Assembly: GCF_019551475.1 (NCBI RefSeq) | Contig: NZ_CP047159.1 | Coordinates: forward strand, 1,488,001 to 1,552,000 | Source of the DNA: Prevotella sp. Rep29 | GTDB taxonomy: Bacteria > Bacteroidota > Bacteroidia > Bacteroidales > Bacteroidaceae | Direction of reading: 5' to 3' | DNA: 64,000 bases | Shown here: positions 53,519 to 60,817 of the stretch, piece by piece | Layout: the number at the start of each line of letters is the position of its first letter | Numbering within the stretch: the stretch's first letter is position 1 | Made by a program: the position numbers and the translations under genes | Notes under the pieces: model-generated | What the model was told of the DNA's origin: nothing | The model's database searches: none | What the model saw: the letters and a program-made list of their open reading frames with translations, nothing else

Positions 53519-54948
53519 CGTCTATTACTTTTTTCATCATCATTCGATTCCCATTCCACCAGTTTTCGGGAGAGCGATATCATCTTAGGATGTCCGCGAA
53601 AACCGAAGATATAATATTCTCTTGCTATGCTCTCGCTAAACTCGGAAATGAAATAGCCACGTATGCGTGCACATTTCTCATTGATAGAGTTCAACGTCGG
53701 ATTGGTCACGTTCTCAATGCTTTTGAGTGCCTTTTCATTCAAACCGTTGGGGCGTATCTGCCGATATATTTCCGTCAATTCTTCCCGATAGTCCGGCAAG
53801 CACTTGAAGACGATACCTTCTGGGTGGCGCAGGAAGAGCAGATAGACCGCCTTGTTCAGCGGCTCCATCTTGATTTCCATATCATGATAGTCGGGAAGAA
53901 TGATGCGGAAGTCTTTCGTCACAACCAATCGGCTCAACTTCGGTTCCTCTTTCAGGAGACTCAACAAAAACCTTTCATCCAAGCCCCGTTTCTTCAAAGC
54001 CTCTATCCGTTCCCGAATTTCATCTACTATCACAGCCACTTTATTGTCATCAACAATCCAATGATTCCATTCGTCCGCATAATTCTCATCAACTCCTTCT
54101 TCTAATTTAGGTTTTTCGGCAATACTATAGACGACACCGTTGACTATCTTGTCAAATCTGCTTGTAATATTTTTCAACTGTTCTATCAGTTGCTCATCAG
54201 TCCCTTCCTCAAGAGGATAGAAACTGCCTTTGATTTCTTTAAAACCATACTTAGAATAACCATATTCAAACAACATCAAGCCATGCCGGATATTCTCAGC
54301 ATCTTCAGGATATGAGAGGAATCGCAATGGATAAGAAGAGTCAAGAGCAAGATGTAAATGATCGTTGATATCATAATGGGGATAATGATAATACAGGAAA
54401 TCCACATCATCCGCAAGATTCCTTCCAAAACCTGGCAGATAGACAAACTTACATCTCTTTGAGAACTGAATGTCTGGATGCTTTTTAAAGAAAGCATTCA
54501 ACACATCATTATATTTATTTTCCACATAGAAAAGAACTTTGGGATACTCTAAAGGATATACGAAAAGCCCCAATTCATTATCAAATTCAAACGTCCTGAT
54601 ACCATCCGTCTCCCTTGGCAGTTCCTGTCTCGTGAGTTCACCTTTCTTGAACGCCTCCTTAAGACGTTCCGTCTCTTTCTCCTCTTCCTTCCACTGTGCC
54701 CTTTTCCGCGCCTCTTCCTTTCTCCATTCCATATACCCTTTCCACCCGCCATGCTTTTTAACATTATCGAAAAAACCTTTTATGTTTTCGTAACCCATCA
54801 CCAGCAGGTCATACACGACAAGAACGGGCCAGATGACAAGAAGACACAGCGTCCATAAAAGAGAACCGCCTTCTTTTATGTATGTGATGATATACATCAA
54901 ATCTACAAGTACATAAATGACAATCAAAAGAATCAACCACACAGACAT
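53515..54948 (-). CDS. Membrane protein with winged-helix-like C-terminal domain
   Basis: The 477-residue protein has two N-terminal membrane helices (VWLILLIVIYVLVDLMYIITYI and LWTLCLLVIWPVLVVYDLLVMGY). A charged, coiled-coil-prone stretch rich in Lys/Glu follows, and then a soluble middle region. The last 130 residues match the protein overlapping ftsZ (21508-22089): MEPLNKAVYLLFLRHPEGIVFKCL, NPTLNSINEKCARIRGYF, and YYIFGFRGHPKMISLSRKLVEWE. If this domain binds DNA, the protein would be a membrane-bound regulator, which is inference. The longer frame starts at a TTG (54972), and the ATG at 54948 is preferred. Confidence 0.75.
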   Translation of the reverse strand: MSVWLILLIVIYVLVDLMYIITYIKEGGSLLWTLCLLVIWPVLVVYDLLVMGYENIKGFFDNVKKHGGWKGYMEWRKEEARKRAQWKEEEKETERLKEAFKKGELTRQELPRETDGIRTFEFDNELGLFVYPLEYPKVLFYVENKYNDVLNAFFKKHPDIQFSKRCKFVYLPGFGRNLADDVDFLYYHYPHYDINDHLHLALDSSYPLRFLSYPEDAENIRHGLMLFEYGYSKYGFKEIKGSFYPLEEGTDEQLIEQLKNITSRFDKIVNGVVYSIAEKPKLEEGVDENYADEWNHWIVDDNKVAVIVDEIRERIEALKKRGLDERFLLSLLKEEPKLSRLVVTKDFRIILPDYHDMEIKMEPLNKAVYLLFLRHPEGIVFKCLPDYREELTEIYRQIRPNGLNEKALKSIENVTNPTLNSINEKCARIRGYFISEFSESIAREYYIFGFRGHPKMISLSRKLVEWESNDDEKSNRR

Positions 54949-54958
54949 AGGCAAAGAA

Positions 54959-55096
54959 TCAATAAGTATCAACAGGTTTGGGAGACACCCTCACTCCCCT
55001 GTTCGAACAACCGACAACAACCAGAACAGAAACAATCAACACCACCACTTTAAGCAGTCTTCTCATTTTACATTTAGCCATAGTTTCATTTTTCAT
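54959..55096 (-). CDS. 45-residue lipoprotein (not in standard ORF calls)
   Basis: A 45-codon frame behind a good promoter box encodes a short basic N-terminus, the hydrophobic stretch LLKVVVLIVSVLVVVGC with a lipobox (Cys30), then SNRGVRVSPKPVDTY and a stop. An alternative start is the ATG five codons in (55081). Its stop is 10 bp from the ATG of the membrane protein downstream, so it heads that operon. The mature peptide would be only about 16 residues, similar to lysis-protein or small-antenna lipoproteins. Its role is unknown. Confidence 0.6.
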   Translation of the reverse strand: MKNETMAKCKMRRLLKVVVLIVSVLVVVGCSNRGVRVSPKPVDTY

Positions 55097-55119
55097 ATAA
55101 TTGGTTTTCCATCTTTTGA

Positions 55120-55127
55120 CAAAGATA
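55120..55127 (-). promoter_or_regulatory. Promoter -7 box of the lipoprotein operon
   Basis: TATCTTTG on the minus strand, 24 bases before the ATG at 55096. It supports the small lipoprotein gene as first of the operon 55096-52676. Confidence 0.65.
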
Positions 55128-55178
55128 CACATTTTCTCTCACATCTGCAAGAAACGACAATCGGAACTCTTGGAAATA

Positions 55179-55472
55179 TTAATCATCACGCTTTCTTTCC
55201 CTCAACCACAACACGATAAGAAGAACGGCGACCGCAACATCCACCACGTTCCACATTGTCTTGCCAAGAGCTATCTTGAAGATGGGCTGGAAGAGAATCG
55301 CTAACGCCCCAAACGTGACCGCCAAGCCGTTCTCCTCTTTCCCATAATAGCCATACGCCATTACGGCAAACACAACCATCGCAACAAACCGAACCAACTG
55401 GTAATAGCCATAAGGCATCGGAGCAAGACACAACAGCATGAAAGCTGCTAAAATGAGATTTAAATGTTTCAT
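55179..55472 (-). CDS. DUF6804-type small membrane protein
   Basis: The 97-residue protein has four short hydrophobic segments, starting MKHLNLILAAFMLLCLAPMP. The motif PMPYGYYQLVRFVAMVVFA and the closing FKIALGKTMWNVVDVAVAVLLIVLWL match the small DUF6804 membrane family as I know it. The function is unknown. A longer frame begins at 55523, but that part overlaps the upstream gene. It is the last gene after the TerB/vWA operon and has only 2 bp spacing from its neighbour. Confidence 0.72.
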   Translation of the reverse strand: MKHLNLILAAFMLLCLAPMPYGYYQLVRFVAMVVFAVMAYGYYGKEENGLAVTFGALAILFQPIFKIALGKTMWNVVDVAVAVLLIVLWLRERKRDD

Positions 55473-55474
55473 TA

Positions 55475-55915
55475 TCAACGTATATATTTTTCCTGTTCTA
55501 AATCTTTTAATTCTTCTTCCCAATCTTCTCCATAGAGTTCTTCCATTTCCGATTCATAAGCGACCTTAGCTTTATCCCAATTATAAAATATGAATACAGA
55601 AGGGAGCGATAACCAAACGGTAATAATGGTACAAACATACCAACACGTTGATTGTGCCATGGCTTTATCCCACCTCGTCTTGGTCTTTTTGCAATATATG
55701 AGAAATACTATTAGGTAAATACTAATAGGAATTATATAAAAAAGAAAATGCAAACCCGTTGGTAGATATGGGAGCCAATCCTTAAAATAGATATAAGTTT
55801 CTAACCCAATATAAAGCGACACGACAAAAGCGACGGCAAGGGGGCGAGGCTTTGCCATTAACACCCAGACAGCAATAACAACTGCCCATAATATTACATT
55901 TATCCAAAAAAACAT
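55475..55915 (-). CDS. Membrane protein of unknown function
   Basis: The 146-residue protein has about four membrane helices: WINVILWAVVIAVWVLMA, LAVAFVVSLYIGLETYIYF, LHFLFYIIPISIYLIVFLIY and CWYVCTIITVWLSLPSVFIFY. It ends in a very acidic helix (YESEMEELYGEDWEEELKDLE) exposed to one side. I do not recognise a family. It lies 34 bp downstream of the vWA lipoprotein and 2 bp before the DUF6804 gene, so it probably belongs to the same transcript. Confidence 0.7.
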   Translation of the reverse strand: MFFWINVILWAVVIAVWVLMAKPRPLAVAFVVSLYIGLETYIYFKDWLPYLPTGLHFLFYIIPISIYLIVFLIYCKKTKTRWDKAMAQSTCWYVCTIITVWLSLPSVFIFYNWDKAKVAYESEMEELYGEDWEEELKDLEQEKYIR

Positions 55916-55949
55916 AATCTAATTCATATTAATCCCTGTAATCCCTAAC

Positions 55950-56807
55950 TTAATTAAGAAAACTTTTTATAACAGTTTGGGTGTTAGTTGGTAAACTCGT
56001 TTGAGAAACTGTAATATTCTCTTCTTTTACTCCCATTCCTTTCAACCAGTTCTCCAATACACTTTTTAAACGATCACGATGATTTATATCATACGGATTA
56101 ACCTCTAAGATTCTCACTTCTAGATTTTCCAGTCCTGTACGACGAATGATAAGCGAGGATTGTGGATCTTGTAAAGTCTGTGGTAACACATATGAATATG
56201 CGCTACCTTCTTTCAATTTGTGGTTTTCATCAAACAAATAACCATCAGTCAAAATCACAAGAATATTACGGAATCCTTCACGAATACACTGAACATCAAC
56301 ATCCTTATTACTAAAGAAATCCCAGATATCACATCCATGCCAATTTTTCTCTACCATTGTTTTATCATAAATCGCTGAAAGATTTCTTGTAAATTTATCT
56401 TTCATTTCCTCTAAAGCAACGCGTTTATCTTTACCACTATAATTTTGCATATCCACATTTAATTCTTCTGCCAACGTTGCGATATCAGATCTATTAGGGG
56501 CAGGATAGAAGAATATTTTAATGCTATTTTTACTTTGAAGAATGTCCGGTCCTAATGTTTGTGCCTTGAAATAATCTGCAATATAATCAACAATGGCTAT
56601 ATCGCGATCTTTTTGTGAGGGACTCATCTCCCTCATAAGACGATCTGACAGGTCTAAATAAATAGAAATATTAAGAGGTTGAGTTGATTTTGAAGTGCTA
56701 TTCTTTTCAACGTCACTATCAGATGTATTCTCTTTTTTATTATTTCCACCACATGCTATAATAACTGCCAAAGCACATATAGCAAATAAAAAATATTTCG
56801 CTTTCAT
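55950..56807 (-). CDS. vWA-like lipoprotein
   Basis: The 285-residue protein has a lipoprotein signal (FLFAICALAVIIAC, Cys19) and a low-complexity Asn/Ser/Lys linker to about residue 44. The von Willebrand A-type fold is indicated by the first strand and metal site ISIYLDLSDRL (Asp52, Ser54), a conserved central strand, and the second metal loop RNILVILTDGYLFDE. It probably binds a ligand or partner through a divalent metal at the membrane. It is 6 bp downstream of the coiled-coil membrane gene and translated with it. Confidence 0.8.
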   Translation of the reverse strand: MKAKYFLFAICALAVIIACGGNNKKENTSDSDVEKNSTSKSTQPLNISIYLDLSDRLMREMSPSQKDRDIAIVDYIADYFKAQTLGPDILQSKNSIKIFFYPAPNRSDIATLAEELNVDMQNYSGKDKRVALEEMKDKFTRNLSAIYDKTMVEKNWHGCDIWDFFSNKDVDVQCIREGFRNILVILTDGYLFDENHKLKEGSAYSYVLPQTLQDPQSSLIIRRTGLENLEVRILEVNPYDINHRDRLKSVLENWLKGMGVKEENITVSQTSLPTNTQTVIKSFLN

Positions 56808-56813
56808 ATTTTT

Positions 56814-58031
56814 TTAATTTAATAATGTTTTTACTGTTTTTTCAAATATATCATTTGCTCCATCTTGATCTGCTTGAGACATTCCAAGCACATTCATCTG
56901 AGTTGTCCATCCTGTAAAGAAATTAGTCATTTCTAACTTAATCGAAGGCTTCTGTATTATGACGGTTTTCCTAAGAATCATTGTTAGTTCGGCAATAGCA
57001 TTTATATTATCTTTTATCTGGACATTGAGGTTATTTTGTTCCTGTTGTTCTCTCTTAATATCAGCCTTAAGCTTTTCTTTTTTCGCATCTATCTGCTTGC
57101 TCTTTTCCCGATTTAAATCAAGTTGGCTATAAGCACTCATAGCCATATCGAAAACGACTCCCCAAATAATATAGACAATAAATCCGCAAAAGATAACAGC
57201 CCAAGTATTAATATCTGAAACGGCTTCGGAAAAACCATATTTACTATCCAATGATGCAGTTCCGATAATTACAGCCATTTCATGCAGATGTTTACCAATC
57301 ATATAAGCTAAAATCGCATCGAAAACAAATGTAATAACCAATATTGCCCCCATTTTTACATATTTTGTCCAAGATTTCTGAATGGCAAAAAAATGAAGGC
57401 TAAAACCAAGTCCCATAAAAATAATTGGAGCACACAACACAAATGCTAATTCTGTAACACTGGCTTCAAGTGCCTTTTTTAAAGCTTCTGCATCAAACAT
57501 AGAATTTAGCACGTTAGCATTTGCTCCAAAATCTTTAAAAAAGGCTGAATAGAACGTTGAACTATAAAACAAAAAGAGGTATAATGTCAATGGAAGCAAT
57601 ATAACTAAACCTAAAATCAGCTTTATTTTTGCTTCCTTATTTACTTCATATACTTTGCTTTTTAATTCACGTTCATCATCATCTAACTTTGATATTTCAT
57701 CTTTCACATCCTGTTCTCGTTGCTTACTATCATTTAGCTGTTTATCTAAATAAGCAATATCATTTCTTTTTTGATCTATTTGGATTTGAATCTTTTGACG
57801 CTCTGCAGCTTGCAATGCTGTATTATTGGCTTGCTTTTGATACATTTCTATATATCTCTTTTGTAAATATGCTTTCAACGTCAGACTACTTCCATCAACC
57901 ATTGCACAAATTCTTTTCCCCCAATGATTATACGTTTCTTGTGGTTTTAAACTATAATTATTTTGAGATTGAGAGGTCGTTGCTTGTTGTGGGGCTGTTG
58001 CTACATTTTTTTTAAATAAATCCGTTATCAT
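56814..58031 (-). CDS. Coiled-coil membrane protein in the TerB/vWA operon
   Basis: The 405-residue protein has a Gln/Asn/Thr-rich N-terminus. A long coiled coil lies at about 62-135, followed by four membrane helices (about 136-156, 193-215, 226-246 and 276-298). A second coiled coil (about 301-350, NREKSKQIDAKKEKLKADIKR) and a C-terminal globular tail come last. Both coiled coils are predicted on the same side, probably cytoplasmic, and could bind each other or TerB. The family was not recognised. It overlaps the TerB gene by 4 bp. Confidence 0.72.
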   Translation of the reverse strand: MITDLFKKNVATAPQQATTSQSQNNYSLKPQETYNHWGKRICAMVDGSSLTLKAYLQKRYIEMYQKQANNTALQAAERQKIQIQIDQKRNDIAYLDKQLNDSKQREQDVKDEISKLDDDERELKSKVYEVNKEAKIKLILGLVILLPLTLYLFLFYSSTFYSAFFKDFGANANVLNSMFDAEALKKALEASVTELAFVLCAPIIFMGLGFSLHFFAIQKSWTKYVKMGAILVITFVFDAILAYMIGKHLHEMAVIIGTASLDSKYGFSEAVSDINTWAVIFCGFIVYIIWGVVFDMAMSAYSQLDLNREKSKQIDAKKEKLKADIKREQQEQNNLNVQIKDNINAIAELTMILRKTVIIQKPSIKLEMTNFFTGWTTQMNVLGMSQADQDGANDIFEKTVKTLLN

Positions 58032-58438
58032 ATTTCCGTTTCATTAAGTTCTTTTATTACTTTTTCCTCCTCGACATTATCATGTGCCTTTTCAAGTAAG
58101 AAATCAATAAGTTTTTCAACACTATTTTCATCCACTCCATACTTGGAAGCATAGCGATGTAACATTTTGCGTTCTGACTCTTCCAATTCTCCATCAGCCC
58201 ATGCTATTAGAGCCATTTGATAAAGAAATGTTATTCTTTCTTCTGGCAATTCTGGAATAAAAGAAGACACACCTGAGTCTTTTACGCTTTCATCTATTTC
58301 TTCTTCTGTAAGCCCATAATTTTCAACTCCTATCCGATAAAGTGTTTCCATCTCTTTTGGATGCACAATTCCATCTGCCATCACCATACTATAAAGTTCC
58401 AGAAACTGCATCTTCCGTTTTTCATTTATTTTTTCCAT
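58028..58438 (-). CDS. TerB-family protein
   Basis: The 136-residue all-helical protein has the two acidic metal-site segments of TerB/TerB-like domains: MVMADGIVHPKEM (about 18-30) and IAWADGELEESER (about 78-90), in an internally repeated four-helix arrangement. TerB domains occur in tellurite-resistance and membrane-linked stress systems and often accompany vWA proteins. Here it is first in an operon with a coiled-coil membrane protein and a vWA lipoprotein. The promoter box is at 58459-58466. Confidence 0.85.
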   Translation of the reverse strand: MEKINEKRKMQFLELYSMVMADGIVHPKEMETLYRIGVENYGLTEEEIDESVKDSGVSSFIPELPEERITFLYQMALIAWADGELEESERKMLHRYASKYGVDENSVEKLIDFLLEKAHDNVEEEKVIKELNETEI

Positions 58439-58458
58439 GTTTACATTTTTTAGTTCTA

Positions 58459-58466
58459 CAAAATTA
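58459..58466 (-). promoter_or_regulatory. Promoter -7 box of the TerB operon
   Basis: TAATTTTG followed by TAGAAC on the minus strand, 21 bases before the ATG at 58438. Confidence 0.55.
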
Positions 58467-58919
58467 CAATGATTCTCTCATACGAACAAATAAAAATTGT
58501 TCGCAAGGCTTGTGAAAACTCATTTTTCTTGTTTCATAGGCTATTATTCTTTTTTCGACAACGGAAAAAAGAAAGGTGTGAAACTACCCTGTTGTTACCT
58601 CAAGGTATCGCCAAACACCTGTACACATACAACAGCAAAGCCCACACCCGAGAGTGTAAGCATTTGCATTCTATTGTTGACGTGTACTTTTTTGAAGTTG
58701 GCGATTTCAGAGGTACACCACGTAGAAGCAAACACTTCCTTTATATTCGTTATGTCTATTAAACAATTATATTCGTATGCAAAGATACAAAATAAAGAGT
58801 GCAAAACAAAAAGAAACATGGAAATTCTGCCTAAAAAAATAAGATGACAGTATTTGACAATCTTTTCCTTCCACAAGCCTTGTGATTCGTTTTTCTTTGC
58901 TACCCTGAAAAAGAAAGGG
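58467..58919. other. Gap with two related edge segments and no clear gene
   Basis: A plus frame (58469-58762) and overlapping minus frame (58595-58951) are open, but neither has a family signal. A TATCTTTG box on the minus strand (58780-58787) would read a short frame ending SGVGFAVVCVQVFGDTLR at 58595. The edges share AAGGCTTGTGAAAACTCATT-like (about 58505) and AAGCCTTGTGATTCGTTTTT-like (about 58876) segments, each followed by a G-A-A-A-A-A-G-A-A-A-G-G block. This suggests duplicated ends. Confidence 0.4.
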
Positions 58920-58927
58920 TATTTTTG
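58920..58927 (+). promoter_or_regulatory. Promoter -7 box of the TPR/repeat-protein pair
   Basis: TATTTTTG followed by CATC, 49 bases before the ATG at 58977. Confidence 0.45.
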
Positions 58928-58976
58928 CATCTGGAAAACAAAACATGACAAATTATTTAATTAAACAGAAATGCGT

Positions 58977-59516
58977 ATGAAGAAAAAAGTGAAAACGATG
59001 GCTGTAGCCTGTATTGCGGCATTAAGTTGCCAAGCACAAAACACGATTTTTCCCACACGGGACTTGTATGACACGGGCTCAATGATGATGTATCTTGATG
59101 CTGTCAGACATAGGGCTGCAAATAGAGAGGCGAGCTATGAGGCGTATGCCCGGGAGATGGAGAGGCGTCTTGAATATGAAAAGGCGTATGCCCAGGCGAT
59201 GGAGCGGCAACGTATTGAATATGAAAGAAGGGAAAGTACATATAAGAACAATGTTGACTTGGCTGTAAAGAACCTGGAAAACAGGAAGTGGAAGGATGTA
59301 ATAGGCAATGTCAACGCTGCTTTAAGAACTGGATTTTGGTATCCCGAACTGTACTATTTCCGGGGATTGGCCTATGAGAATTTAGGGTACTATGCGTATG
59401 CTATTGATGACTACAAAACGGGAAAGAAGAAGGGTAGCACAAATGCGGCAAATGCCTTGAAGGAGCTAAAGAAAACATTAAAACGGATTAGAAAAGAAAC
59501 TAAAGGAATGGAATGA
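58977..59516 (+). CDS. Exported TPR-like protein
   Basis: The protein has about 179 residues with a signal peptide (MKKKVKTMAVACIAALSCQA). A long charged helix of Glu/Arg/Tyr (about 45-95, EMERRLEYEKAYAQAMERQR) follows. The C-terminal tetratricopeptide-like motif is YPELYYFRGLAYENLGYYAYAIDDYKTGKKKG. It is probably periplasmic and protein-binding. The stop is 1 bp before the next gene, so the two form a pair. An ATG two codons upstream (58971) could also be used. Confidence 0.8.
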   Translation: MKKKVKTMAVACIAALSCQAQNTIFPTRDLYDTGSMMMYLDAVRHRAANREASYEAYAREMERRLEYEKAYAQAMERQRIEYERRESTYKNNVDLAVKNLENRKWKDVIGNVNAALRTGFWYPELYYFRGLAYENLGYYAYAIDDYKTGKKKGSTNAANALKELKKTLKRIRKETKGME

Positions 59517-59517
59517 T

Positions 59518-60054
59518 ATGAAAAAGCTGTTTTTAATAGTTGCAGCAATCGTCATGACGATATCTGCAAACGCGCAAAGCTACAATGTGGGAACATCAAC
59601 GACATCTACCGACTACATGGGTAATCAGACGACTACGCACCGCAATCAGTACGGACAGAAGACCGGCACATCGACATCGTCCACCGATTATATGGGCAAT
59701 ACGACCACCGTCCACCGCGACCTGTACGGAAACAAAATCGGCACGTCAACGACATCCACCGACTATATGGGCAATACGACCACCATCCACCGAGACCAAT
59801 ATGGGAACAAGACGGGATCTGCCACGTCTTCGACCGACTACATGGGAAACACCACCACCCGGTACTCGGATGCTTACGGCCGTTCCACCGGCTCGTCATC
59901 AACCTCTACTGACTATATGGGCAACACCACCACGACCTACCGCAATCAGTATGGTCAGAAAGAGGGGTCTTCCACCTCGTCAAGAGACTACATGGGCAAC
60001 AAGACGACACAGCAACGGAGCAACAACTCGAACACGTCCATCTGGTCGTGGTAG
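59518..60054 (+). CDS. Exported protein of six tandem 24-residue repeats
   Basis: The 178-residue protein has a signal peptide (MKKLFLIVAAIVMTISANA). Almost all the rest is six units of about 24 residues with the consensus STDYMGNTTTxxRxQYGxKxGT. The DNA repeats at 72 bp, but synonymous changes between units show the repeat is selected at protein level. The last unit decays (RDYMGNKTTQQRSNN), and the protein ends SIWSW. The Tyr/Gly/Thr pattern recalls short YD-like or adhesin repeats, but no family is recognised. It is probably on the surface or in the periplasm. Confidence 0.85.
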   Translation: MKKLFLIVAAIVMTISANAQSYNVGTSTTSTDYMGNQTTTHRNQYGQKTGTSTSSTDYMGNTTTVHRDLYGNKIGTSTTSTDYMGNTTTIHRDQYGNKTGSATSSTDYMGNTTTRYSDAYGRSTGSSSTSTDYMGNTTTTYRNQYGQKEGSSTSSRDYMGNKTTQQRSNNSNTSIWSW

Positions 60055-60075
60055 CTCCTCAACTTCCCACCCATA

Positions 60076-60122
60076 CTTCCCCACTCCCATCACTCTTTGC
60101 CAAGTGTGACGGAAGTGGGGAA
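60076..60122 (+). terminator. Possible terminator of the repeat-protein gene
   Basis: TTCCCCACT and AGTGGGGAA form a 9-bp stem with a 28-base loop, followed by a T-rich stretch. The loop is long, so it is a moderate call. Confidence 0.45.
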
Positions 60123-60251
60123 AATGGTTTTGTTTCGGCAGGAAAACGGCGGCAACATCCGTTAACACTTTTAAGTTAAAAAATTGGAGCTTTAAGGCAG
60201 AATGTTTTACAAAAGAAAAACCGATTCCAGAGAAACGACGAGCGAAAGTTC

Positions 60252-60420
60252 TGCATATACAAACAAAAGATATGCAGCAAGAGGAGTAAAATTGCATATT
60301 TCCGTAGAGAGTATGCAACTTTGCTTTCTAAAAGTGTCACTTTTTGCAGACAAAAGTTCAACTTTTGGCTTCTAAAAGTAGGACTTTCAGGAGGTGAAAG
60401 TGGCACTTTCGCAAAACGAG
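60252..60420. repeat. Dispersed intergenic repeat, copy C: four 22-bp units with palindromic edges
   Basis: Units start at 60330, 60352, 60374 and 60396 (cores such as AAAAGTGTCACTTTT and GAAAGTGGCACTTTC). The 22-bp period is exact. To the left lie CTGCATA...TATGCAG (60251-60277) and TTGCATA...TATGCAA, and to the right GATAGTTGC/GCAACTATC (60558-60581). The flanks differ from copies A and B. It lies in the 763-bp gap 60055-60817, where no gene is seen. Confidence 0.75.
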
Positions 60421-60783
60421 AAAATAGCAAAAAATCACAAAATCCTCATTTTCAGCAACTTAAAAATTCGTCAAAAATCGGCATTTTTTCCCACTACAGG
60501 ACTCATCTCCAAAAAACGGGCAAAATAACGGGGAAAAGTGAAAAAACGAAAGTGCGAGATAGTTGCGTATATGCAACTATCTTGAGTCCTGAAAACGCAA
60601 AAAACGAGCTCCGAAAATAAAAAATATGGACACTGAGGACCTGAAAAACGGTGTCATCGGAAACAAAAAAGGCAATCTGGAAAAACGACAATATAAGTTG
60701 TCGGAGAGCACAAAACGGAAGCAAAACGGGAGGGCGTTTCGCAAAAAAAAGGCGTTTTCGTGATGAATATCGAATAAAATCAT

Positions 60784-60791
60784 TATCTTTG
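60784..60791 (+). promoter_or_regulatory. Promoter -7 box of the PD40 protein
   Basis: TATCTTTG followed by TTCAC, 27 bases before the ATG at 60818. Confidence 0.6.
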
Positions 60792-60817
60792 TTCACTATT
60801 TCATAGCAAAAAAAGGA

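Noticed and set aside
59585..60109. 174-codon frame overlapping the 24-residue repeat gene
   Set aside because: It is a +1-frame shadow kept open only by the 72-bp repeat period. It lacks a signal peptide and its residues follow the repeat mechanically.
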